Below, one piece after another: positions 12,101-20,700 of a stretch of DNA of 64,000 bases. Below the pieces are notes generated by a model. That model saw only the letters and a list, made by a program, of their open reading frames with translations, ran no database searches and had not been told where the DNA came from. A program made the position numbers and the translations under genes. Origin of the DNA: Caenorhabditis elegans (Eukaryota > Nematoda > Chromadorea > Rhabditida > Rhabditidae); NCBI RefSeq assembly GCF_000002985.6, contig NC_003280.10, positions 15,215,422-15,279,421 on the forward strand. The letters run 5' to 3'. How positions within the stretch are numbered: the stretch's first letter is position 1; each line of letters opens with the position of its first letter.

Positions 12101-12998
12101 CATGTGAGAATTTGAGAAAAATCCGCGCAGAAGTTATAGTTCAAAACTACAGTACTCTTTAAAGCCGCACACCGCTTCGAATTTAACAAATACATGTCGC
12201 GTCGAGACCTGACCCAAAATTCGCGAAATTTGTGCAGTTTTTCACACCAAAAATACGGTTCTCGGTCTCGACACGACACATTAGGAGTACTGTAGTTTTG
12301 AATTGTTTTTCTTTCGGAAATTCATATCGATTTTTCATAGTTTTTCGAGTATAATATATTTATTTTAAAAAAAAACTAAAATGAAACAAGAAAAAACGAG
12401 AAAAAAAACCGCAGAGTGAAAATTTGGAACTACAGTACTCTTTGATGGTGGCGCACACCGTTTCGAATTTAACAAATATTGGTCGTGCCGAGACCCGGTG
12501 CACTTTTTTTTTTTTTGAATTTTCACTAGTTTTCCTGTATAAAATCTAGTTTTCTAGGCATTTTTCTAGATTTTCCAAATTCCTTTTTTTTTCATTCTAG
12601 ACCCCTTCCCGTGTCCCCCGTGTCGGTTGTGTCTCAGTGGTAATCCCCCGTCCCATTACGGTTTGATCTACAAAAAAAGCGGGAATTTTTCGCCTTAAAA
12701 AATGTGACGTCAGCACGTGCTTAACCATGCGAAATCAGTTGAGAACACTCTGCGTCTCGAGAAGATCTTCCCCCGCATTTTTTTGTATATCAACGTAGAT
12801 CAATCCGAAATGGGACACTCTGCCGGCGGCGGCCAGAAAATTCTCCAATATTGTCATGTTTTTGCAGCCGAGCCGTTATCGTTGTCCGAACTGTGTCGAC
12901 GCCGTGTCCGAATCGAGATGGGTGCCCAGCCGGAAGATCACATTGAGCAGCTGATGATTCCACCGATTCTCAAGCGATATTTGATGTATCAGTATTGA
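3148..12998 (+). CDS. spsb-1: SPRY domain/SOCS box protein (SPSB1/2/4, gustavus family), long isoform
   Basis: Exons read as 3148-3541, 4771-5024, 7410-7770, 9303-9394, 10612-10777 and 12868-12998; all phases match and give 465 residues. Residues 1-216 are a Pro/Ser/Ala-rich extension absent from the 273-residue human SPSB1. The rest is a close SPSB match: [48 protein letters not shown] and [16 protein letters not shown]. The C-terminus is a SOCS box with the Elongin BC motif [10 protein letters not shown]; the Cul5-box position reads LMIPP instead of LPLPQ. SPSB proteins recruit targets bearing a (D/E)(I/L)NNN-type motif to an Elongin BC/Cullin ubiquitin ligase. Pocket residues known from human SPSB2 (Arg and Pro in RHP, Tyr in GYTAL, Val-Trp-Gly) are all present. 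I recall the locus as Y46E12BL.4; which paralogue carries number 1 is from memory. Confidence 0.85.
3542..4770 (+). other. spsb-1 intron contents: GT microsatellite and small hairpin
   Basis: Holds a (TG)n tract at 3681-3700, CACACTCACTCACACTGAGTG near 3738, and a hairpin at about 4020-4115 whose arms are GTTATTCAAGTAGTGTTG and the inverse ending in TTGAATAACC. A GGTCTCAACACGACG fragment lies near 4158. No coding signal seen. Confidence 0.6.
4395..4705. repeat. CCGGCAATTTGCC minisatellite (cluster 2)
   Basis: Roughly nine tandem units of about 35 bp. Each has a GCAATTTGCCGATTTGCCGG core followed by AAATTTTCAATT. It sits in the intron just before the 4771 acceptor. Frames within it translate as repetitive peptides and are not genes. 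Confidence 0.9.
5025..6540 (+). other. spsb-1 intron, degenerate AT-rich repeats
   Basis: Loose repeats of CAAATTTCACTTT and CCAAAAAATC type words (5450-6200), similar to a stretch at 20.5-21.6 kb in RRP12. No exon seen except the decoy described at 6340-6420. Confidence 0.5.
6340..6420 (+). pseudogene. Partial duplicate of the spsb-1 exon 3 acceptor
   Basis: Reads AAAAAGCTACAGATGAGCGG then TATGAATGCC, nearly the same as the true exon boundary at 7397-7425 (TATGGATGAC). Similarity continues upstream (AAGCCTCAAT, then CCCCAAAAAA words) but is lost soon after the ATG. It is a broken copy carrying a splice acceptor about 1 kb before the real one. Confidence 0.7.
6538..6716. repeat. Inverted repeat with GGTTATTCATGT...ACGTGAATAACC ends
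   Basis: About 180 bp palindrome, rich in AAAAATGCA and TGCATTTTT words. A larger relative with the same ends lies at 13110-13745. Confidence 0.7.
6735..7347. mobile_element. 613 bp palindromic element in spsb-1 intron, probable TTAA target
   Basis: The left end reads AGGAGGACTGACTAACGG and the right end is the inverse, GAACTGTTAGTCCTCCT. The arms extend over CATATATTGGTAGTTTATCT to a centre near 7040. TTAA flanks it on both sides, and the larger words AAGCCTCAATTACTCATTAA occur immediately outside both ends. No open frame. Confidence 0.8.
7771..9302 (+). other. spsb-1 intron with two inverted repeats
   Basis: 7800-8450 is AT-rich with TTTTTCAG-like words and no exon signal. 8480-8775 is an inverted repeat built on TTTTTCGATTTTC and GAAAAACCGA. 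8795-9205 is another, with arms AGGATTTTGTACTACACACG and CACGTGTAGTACAAAATTC. Confidence 0.6.
9540..10535. repeat. Three-copy tandem repeat, unit about 306 bp
   Basis: The word AAACATGTTAAAAATCCG occurs at about 9731, 10036 and 10343, and TTTTTGTCATAAAAACTG recurs with the same spacing. Units are almost identical, differing mainly in A and T run lengths, so the array is young. It lies in the intron before the 10612 exon. Confidence 0.9.
10778..11307 (+). CDS. spsb-1: Read-through 3' exon extension giving an alternative C-terminus
   Basis: If the donor at 10778 (GGAAC/GTGAGC) is not used, the frame stays open for 176 more codons to the TAA at 11305-11307. The encoded tail is rich in Pro, Ser and Ala, with a His run (QHHHHHRR) and [12 protein letters not shown] stretches. 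Unlike the AT-rich introns around it, this stretch has exon-like base composition. The resulting protein (about 598 residues) would keep the SPRY domain but lose the SOCS box. It could be a genuine isoform or a fossil 3' exon. Confidence 0.55.
11490..12500. repeat. Cluster of GGTCTCGACACGAC / CTTTAAAGGCGCACAC repeats
   Basis: At least five partial copies, in both orientations, of a module in which GGTCTCGACACGAC is followed by a TTTGTGTTAAATGCAAA-like stretch and then GTGTGCGCCTTTAAAGAG and TACTGTAGTTT. The same module recurs near 4.15, 14.6, 28.6, 28.75, 30.9, 31.3 and 33.0 kb. No coding signal. Confidence 0.8.
12650..12816. mobile_element. Short palindromic element, GTCCCAT...ATGGGAC family, copy 2
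   Basis: Starts GTCCCATTACGGTTTGATCT and ends GATCAATCCGAAATGGGAC. Inner words TGTGACGTCAGCACGTGC and CATGCGAAATCAGTTGAGAA match copies 4 and 5. It ends 51 bp before the last spsb-1 exon. Confidence 0.8.
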
Positions 12999-13109
12999 TT
13001 GATTATTGCAGCATTTTCATCAAGAATTCACTTTTTTTTCAAATTTTCAGTGTGTGCCTTTTTCGCTTTTTCTCGCTGACTGATTAAAGCCTAAAAAAAA
13101 ACTTTAATG

Positions 13110-13745
13110 GGGTTATTCGTGTGATTTCGAAAAATGCAAAACACGTATTTTTATAAGTTTTCCCTTCGAAAAATGTTTAAAAAAATGCAGAAAAATGCAG
13201 AAAAAATGTCTAAAAATTCAGAAAAGTGTCTTAAAAATGCAGAAAAATGTCAAAAAAAAGTAGAAAATTTCTAAAAATGCAAAAAAATGTTTTTAGAAAT
13301 GCGTTAATTTTTTGACATTTCCCTGCATTTTCTGGCATTTTTTGCCATTTTTTGACATTTTTTTGGCATTTTTTGACTTTTTTTTTTGGCATTTTTTGAC
13401 ATTTTTCCCCGAAAAATGTCAAAAAAAATGTAGGAAAATGTCTGAAAATGCCGAAAAATGTCAAAAAAATGCAGAAAAATGTCAAAAAAATGCAGAAAAA
13501 TTTCTAAAAATGCAAAAAAATGTTTTTAGAAAGGCATTTTCTCCCCCGAAAAATGTCAAAAAATGCAGGAAAATGTCAAAAAAAAGCAGGAAAATGTCGA
13601 AAAATTCTTTTGAAAACTGAATGCTTTTTTGACATTTTTCTGCATTTGTCTTTGACATTTTTTATCATTTTTTGACATTTTTCCGGGGAAAAATCTATAA
13701 AAATGCAATTTTGACATTATTCGTCATCACATGAATAACCTGATA
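13110..13745. repeat. Inverted repeat of ATGTCAAAAAATGC words
   Basis: Bounded by GGGGTTATTCGTGTGAT and ATCACATGAATAACC. The interior is made of AAAAATGTCAAAAAAATGCA words on one side and TGCATTTTTTGACATTTTT on the other. It lies downstream of spsb-1. From 13746 to 14480 I see only AT-rich DNA with a TCTCTCTCTCTCTCCC stretch near 14190. Confidence 0.75.
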
Positions 13746-14481
13746 AAAGTTAATTGTACCATTCGATGTATAGTGCCTTTTCTCCCATTTAGCTTTTTGA
13801 CTTTTTTTTAAAAATCTTTTTCATTTTTGAAGTTTTTTGGAATTTTCCCCACACACACATCCCCACGGGTTTTCGCCCCTCGGTTCGCACATTTCTCCGA
13901 TTTTTTTCGTCTTTTTTTTTACTTTTTTTGAATTTTTCAAAATTTCCCACAAACCCTGTCAAAATTGATCAATTTGTGAACACTCTCAGTTTTATATTGA
14001 ATATATTGTGTTTTTTTTTTCCAAATTTTTTTATGCAAAAATCCTCCTAACCTTAAGGTTTTTCCCCCATGTACACTACTAACAACCAATTTCACTTCAT
14101 TTTTTCTTCCCTCCTCCGTTTTCTTGCTTTTACCTTTGAATTTGAAAAAAAAATTCACACAATCAGGGGTCTTTTCTCTCTTTCTCTGTTTCTCTCTCTC
14201 TCTCCCGCTCTCCCACCTCTTTTTATTGATTTTTCCTTTTTTGGTGATTTACGGATAATTCCAATTGATTTTGTATTTTGTCTCAATGAAATTTGGAATT
14301 TTAATGAATTTTTTGCGTGGGGAAAGTGCGAAAGTGCGCTCCAAAGAGAAAATATCGAAAAAATCCGATTTTTAAAATTCGATTTTCACAGTATATTTTT
14401 CAAAAAATAATTCTAAAAACGTGTTGCTATTACGAGAACCCAAAGTTCCGAGAATGCGTACTGCGCAACACATTTGACGCG

Positions 14482-14656
14482 CAAAATATCTCGTAGCGAA
14501 AACTACAGTAATCCTTTAAATGACTACTGTAGCGCGATTGTGTCGATTTACGGGATCTCGATTTTGAATTGAATTTTAATAATTTTTTTATCGATAGAAC
14601 GCTACAGTAGTCATTGAAAGGATTACTGTAGTTTTCGCTACGAGATATTTTGCGCG
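14482..14656. mobile_element. 175 bp hairpin element upstream of spsb-2
   Basis: Arms of about 55 bp: GCGCAAAATATCTCGTAGCG then AAAACTACAGTAATCC and their near-perfect inverse. The interior carries GTGTCGATTTACGGGATC. A related arm set is seen near 30645-30800. Confidence 0.8.
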
Positions 14657-15043
14657 AGACAAAATTTCTCGTCGCGTCGAGACCCACCACTCACTAAAGT
14701 CGATGCGCCGTCGAAGCTGGCGATACGATATTTACTCACAAAAAAAACAATTTTCCTCTGGAATTTCTAGTTTTTCAATTAAATTCAAGCATTTCATTGG
14801 AAATTAATGATTATTAATCGAATTTTTTTCTTGAAAACTAAACTTTTCACTATTTGACCTACTCGTTTGACCTCCCCCGCTGAATATTGATTTCCAGCCA
14901 TTTCTATCACCTAAAAACCAAATAAACATGACAAAATACTGCTCACTCCGTCCTCTACCGTCCGCCGCTTGTCTTCCATACGTCGTCATAGCTCATTGAG
15001 CCCCCCGGGATTTTTGAAGCTTCTCGGCAACCCAGTGGAAGCT

Positions 15044-17204
15044 ATGGGCTCACGACCGGAAAAGTTCGATCGTATTTTGCAAATGGCACCGCCGAATCGA
15101 TTAATTCAAGAGCAACACTCATGGAATCCAGATGATCGATCGCCGAACATCATCGTGAAGGACCAAGACAAATTAACACTCTACCGGCATCCCGTACCGA
15201 ACTGTACGGATTGTATTCGCGGAAAGATGGGCTACAGCCGGGGATTCCACGTATGGCAAATCGAATGGCCTGAACGGCAGCGAGGAACACATGCTGTGGT
15301 TGGAGTTGCGACGAAGAATGCTCCACTTCAAGCTGCCGAATATACGACACTCGTTGGATCCAATAATGAAAGTTATGGATGGAATATTGGTGAGTTTTTT
15401 GAAGGTGGAGTAGCGCCAGTGGGGGTCACAATGACCGGATACCATGATAAAAATTCGAAAAAAATTTCTAGATTTTATATGATTTTTTGAAAATCGAAAA
15501 AGTCTCGAATTGCATCAAATTCCTATTTGAATTACCGCCAATAGTTCGATGTTCCATGGAGCGCGCTTGCTTTATTTTAATTTTTATTCATCAATTGTTC
15601 TAATTTTTGACTGATTTTTCATGTTTTTTCGTGTAATTTTATTGGAAATTTACTGAAGAATTGAAGATAAGCGTAAATTGTTCACTATAAATAACTGAAA
15701 AACAAATAAATAACGTTTTCCAACGACGTTGAGAGCCTGAAATATTCAATTTCACAAATTTAGACTTTAATACCCGCTTTTTAATGAACAATTTACATTT
15801 ATCTTGAATTTTTCGGTAAATTTCCAATAAAATTACACGAAAAAACATGAAAAATCAGTCAAAAATGCGAAAAATTGATGAAAAAAAAATTTTTTAAATG
15901 CAAGCGCGCTCCATCGAACGAATCAATTGGCGGAAATTCAAAAAGGAATTAGGGGAAAAGTGAGATTTTTTCAATTTTCAAAAAATCATATAAAATCTAG
16001 AAAATTATTTTGAATTTTTAATCATGGTATTCGGTCATTGTGACCCCATAGGCAAATATTATGCAAATTGGCCAGTTTTAAATGTTAAATACAAAAAGAA
16101 AATTTAGAAAAAGCGATTGAAAACCCAAACTCTTCAATTTTTTCAGCTACACGAGAATGTCACTACGGTTCGTGGAAGTGGAAGTATCCGTACGGGAATG
16201 GTCGAGATGGTTTCAATGTTCCTGAAAAGGTGAACAATTTTCCCAAAAAAAAAAACCGAAAAAATCAATTTCTGGCCATAAAACCCAAAAAAAAAACCAT
16301 TTTCGCCAGATAAAAAATCAATTTTCGTTTTGAAAAACCCAAAAAAATCAAGTTTTGTCAAAAAAACCGAAATCTCAATTTTGCCAAAAAAAAAGTGGCA
16401 AAAATTATCTTTTGCCAATAAAATACCTATTTTTGGCAAAAAATCTCTTTTTGCTTTAAAAAAACCCAAAAAATCTCAATTTTGTAACAAAAAAAACCAA
16501 TTTTTTGCCAAAAAATACCAAAAAAACCATTTTTGCTATAAAAAACAAAAAAAACATTTTTTTTTTTGAAATTTTTGATCAAAAACCCAAAAACAATCAA
16601 TTTTCAGATCTATTGCATTCTGGACATGGAGCAAGGAAATCTGTCATTCGCCACAGACAACGAGTACCTCGGAGTTGTATTCCAAAATCTCCGGGGAAAA
16701 CGATTATACCCAGCTGTGGCGACTCTTTATGGAGACTGTGAGATTACCATGACACATCTGGGATCACTGGAACGTGAGTTTTGTAAACGTGCGGCGCAGA
16801 AAAAAGGGTGTGATGGCTGTCTTTTTGTAGATCTCCTTCTCGGAGTTTCTTTTCTGAGAAATCGCGGTTTCTAAAATCATGTTTTACAAATAAAACCGAG
16901 CCGCGACGCGACACGCAACGCGCTGTGAATCGGCCACGGCCGGTGTAGATTTACGGCGCTTTGCGTGTCGCGTCGCGTCGCGGCTCGGCTCGGTTTTAGC
17001 TAAATTTTAGTTGTAAAAATTCGAGAAAAGCCAGAACCAAATCGAAATTCTTGTTTTTTTTTTTCAGCAGTCGAGATGCTACCGTTGTTCGAACTGTGTC
17101 GACGTCGTTTCCGAAGCATAATGGGACCAGACCCCGACAAACGCATCAAGCCGCTGATGATCCCGCCGGTTATGAAGGAATATTTGTTGTATGAGATTGA
17201 GTGA
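15044..17204 (+). CDS. spsb-2: SPRY domain/SOCS box protein, second SPSB paralogue
   Basis: Exons 15044-15389, 16147-16229, 16608-16773 and 17068-17204 join in phase and give 243 residues starting MGSRPEKFDRI. The frame stays open upstream of the ATG but with no other ATG, so 15044 is the likely start. Exon structure matches the upstream paralogue in number and phase, so this is a tandem duplicate. SPRY motifs are kept ([33 protein letters not shown]). The target-binding pocket has changed: RHPVA is RHPVP, GYTAL is EYTTL, and Val-Trp-Gly is Leu-Tyr-Gly near residue 184. The SOCS box reads LFELCRRRF, with Phe at the last BC-box position, followed by LMIPP. It probably remains a ubiquitin-ligase adaptor with altered specificity. 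I recall it as Y46E12BL.3; the symbol is from memory. Confidence 0.85.
15420..16056. mobile_element. 637 bp palindromic element in spsb-2 intron 1 (family A, copy 1)
   Basis: Outer arms: GGGTCACAATGACCGGATAC and the inverse GTATTCGGTCATTGTGACCC. Inner words ATTTTATATGATTTTTTGAAA, CCATGGAGCGCGCTTGC and TTACTGAAGAATTGAAGAT each have inverse partners. A second copy occupies an RRP12 intron at 19405-20165. Confidence 0.85.
16890..16998. repeat. GC-rich hairpin in spsb-2 intron 3
   Basis: AAAACCGAGCCGCGACGCGA and ACACGCAACGCGC pair with GCGTGTCGCGTCGC and GGCTCGGCTCGGTTTT around a CGGCCACGGCCGGTG loop. Strikingly GC-rich in an AT-rich intron. Confidence 0.8.
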
Positions 17205-17719
17205 TATTGATCATTTTCTCGCCAAAAATTCACATTTTTCTCCTCTTTTCCACTAACCCACAAATCCCCACGGTTTTTCACCACTTTTTTTTTTGCAAAT
17301 TTCGCTGTCAAATTGTGAATTACTCAGATTTATATATTGAATATATTGCTTTTATACCTGAATGAAAATTGGAATTTTGTTTTACAATGTTTTAAAATAT
17401 TTTGACTCTTTTCCAAAAGCTTTTGTCGTTCAATATCGCTTCACGATTTGAGTTTCCGCCAATTTCAATGCGTGACGGCCTAGAAAACGCGGGGGGACGC
17501 GGCCTCTGGACACCTCGGGTCTCGCCACGAAAACCGAACAATTTATTTTTTTTCGCTATTCTTCGCCGATTTCTTGCTGAGAATCTTGCATTTTAAAGGT
17601 TTTTTTCAGTTATTTTTTACTTAAAATCAATAAAATAAATTTTTGCGCACTCAAATTATCAGTTTTCATCGTTTTCCAACAGTTTATCGCCTTGTTTTAG
17701 GAATTTTCCATCAAATTTG

Positions 17720-17740
17720 TCATTTTTTCAGATAAAAACA
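17720..17740 (+). promoter_or_regulatory. Likely spliced-leader acceptor of RRP12
   Basis: CATTTTTTCAG at 17721-17731 followed by ATAAAAACA and the ATG at 17741. A consensus acceptor only ten bases before a start codon is typical of a trans-splice site. The spsb-2 stop lies 537 bp upstream, so an operon is possible but the spacing is long for one. Confidence 0.6.
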
Positions 17741-20700
17741 ATGGGAGGTGGCAATTTCCGTCATCGTACAAGTAAGAAGGGAGCAGCGAAATTTAATTCA
17801 GGATCAGCGTGAGTGAAAACGTCGATAAATTCGTTGAATATAATTAAATTTAATTGTTTTTTTGTTTTTTCAGATGTGAAAGCAACCCAACGAGAAGCAA
17901 GCATCGCGCCGCTGCCAATGCCGCTAGAAATGCTTCTTTCGGCGGAGCCGGCATGCTTGCCGTCGAGGATCGTCTCATGAACACCGCCGCCGCCGACGAT
18001 ATGCTGCTCTCGGCTCTTCCGATTCATTCGATGGATATCGGCTCTTCGTCGAAAAGCATGGTTTCCGAGGGAGGCTTGTCTAAGCTCTCCGGATTCACGG
18101 CTTGCACAAATCCTGCGTTTGATTCTGTCAATCGGGTCTGGAAGTGAGAATTTTAGCGTTTTTTCCAAAAATTCAACAAATTTCACGACCTCCTGGAGTG
18201 TTCATAATTATTAGAGCGCGCTGGCTCGGCACCTCACGAACTCCAGAATTCGCGGGAATTCGTTCAGCGGGGACAGCAGTTTTTTGCTATTTTTGGCTTC
18301 TATAAGAAATATTTTTGATTTTTTGTTTTATAATATTGTTGAGAAGCATCATCCGAATTGAAAATGTGTAAAATTATGAAATTTGCCCGAAAACTGAAAG
18401 TTTTACAGAAGGAAGTCATTATAGTTTTTAAAAAAATGTTTCAGGATTGCCAGTTTTGCGAGTTATGCGTCGTAAAATATGTCATTTTGTAGAGAATTAA
18501 AAGTTTCATGAGAATTTTCGTTTGAAATTTTAATTCTTTAATTTCTAATATAAAAATATTCAAAAAATCAACAATTTTACGTTAAAATCTTGTTTCTTAA
18601 ATTTTTAAGCTTTTAATAAAAGCAATTTTAAATTTTCAAACGAAAATTCGTATGAAACTTTTAATTCTCTACAAAATGACATATTTTACGACACATAAAA
18701 CGCAAAACTGGCGATCCTGATACATTTTTTTAAAACTGTAGTGGCTTCCTTCTGTAAAACTTTCAGTTTTCGGCTAAATTTCATAATTTTACACATTTTC
18801 AATTCGGATGATGCTTCTCAAGAATATTATAAAACAAAAAATCAAAAATATTTCCTATAGGAGCCAAAAATAGCAAAAAAACTGCTGTCCCCGCGGAACG
18901 AATTCCCGCGACTTCTGGAGTTCGTGAGGTGCCGCACGAGCGCGCTCTAATAATTATTTATAACACTCCAGGAGACCGGGAATTTTTTATTTTCAAATTT
19001 GATTTTAAACTCTTGAATCTCTTTTCCAAAGCACGAGCCGTAGACTGATAGATTTATTTCTTCAGATCTGGGTCCTCTATTCAAGCAGAGGTTGTCTCGG
19101 TTTTGGCAGCAATCGCTGAAGTCATCAAAGAGCGGGATGGTAGTTTAATTCCCCCATAATTTTAGGCCTAAAAATTAGGGATTTTCAGGCAAAGAATCCG
19201 ACGTTGAGTACTGTGCGGCTCTGATGACCGCGCTGGAAGGATCCTCGCTGGGAAATCCCAGAAGAACGGCAGCAATCGCTTATCTGCTTCATCTGATTGT
19301 GAGAAAGGTGCCGAAAGAGGTGCTTCAAGCTCAGTTTCACAGATTTGTGCAGGTATGGGCTTTTTGTGAAGCAGCGGCAGTGGGGAAATTGCTTTAAAAC
19401 ATGCCTATGGGGTCACAATGACCAAATATCATGATAAAAATGTTCAAAAAAATTTTCCAGATTTTATATGATTTTTTGAAAATTGGAAAAATCACAATTT
19501 TCCCCTAATTTCTATTTAAATTTCCGCCAATTGGATTTGTTCGATAGAGCGCGCTTGCACGTTTTTTAATTTTGTTTATTTTATTTTTTGCTATTTATTT
19601 TCGTCCGATTTTTCATGTTTTCAGTGTATTTTTGCTTGAAATTTGAAGGAAAATTTGAGATAAATGCAAATAATTGATGAAAAAGCAACGAGACACAGTC
19701 TGAAAAAAGAAGAACTAACGATTTTAAACGACATCGAACCAGAATTGGCTGATTTCCTAGATTTGCGATTTGCGTAATAGATTTGCGTAAATGCGTAAAT
19801 CGTAAATCTAGGAAATCAGCCAATTCTGATTCGATGTCGTTTAAAATCGTTAGTTCTTCTTTTTTCAGACTGTGTCTCGTTGCTTTTTCATCAATTATTT
19901 GCATTTATCTCAAATTTTCCTTCAAATTTCAAGCAAAAATACACTGAAAACATGAAAAATCGGACGAAAATAAATAACAAAAAATAAAATAAATAAATTT
20001 AGAAAACGTGCCAGCGCTCTACCGCACGAATCCAATTCGCGGGAATTTAAATAGGAATTAGGGGAGAAATGGGGTATTTGCAATTTTCAAAAAAAAATCA
20101 TATAAAATTTAGAAAAATTTTTTGGATTTTTTAAATCATGATATTCGGTCATTGTGATCCCATAGGCATGTTTTTAATCCACCTATAATTTAAAAAAATC
20201 AATAATTTGCAGATTCTCTACACAAAACTCCTAGAAAACGTCGATAGCACCGAAGGATCCGCGTTGAAAAACCTCATTTCAGTGCTCGGAATCATCCTCC
20301 GTGCCCAGCAAGCGTCCGTCTGGTCCAGCGCCAATACGCGGAATATGCTCGTCTCTGTGGCTGCTCTGGCGGCTCACGACAAGCCGTGGGTCCGTACGAT
20401 GGCTCGTCGTGTGATCCGGGCGGTTCTTACCGATCCGGTTACTGCGACGGATAACGGGTTGCATCCGGCGAGCGGAGCAGTTGGACAACTGATTTTGAAT
20501 CATATTGAAAGCTTTTTGGGTTCGTAATTTGGCTTGAGAGAAGAAATCGGTCTCAAATTACCAAAAAATAACTGCTAAAAAGTTATTTTGCAGCCAAAAA
20601 GTAAAAAATCCCGCGAAAAATGAAAAAAAATCGAAAAAATTGAGTTTTCACTTTAGAATCCAAAAAATCGACGGAAAATGTGTTTCTAACTCGAAAATTT

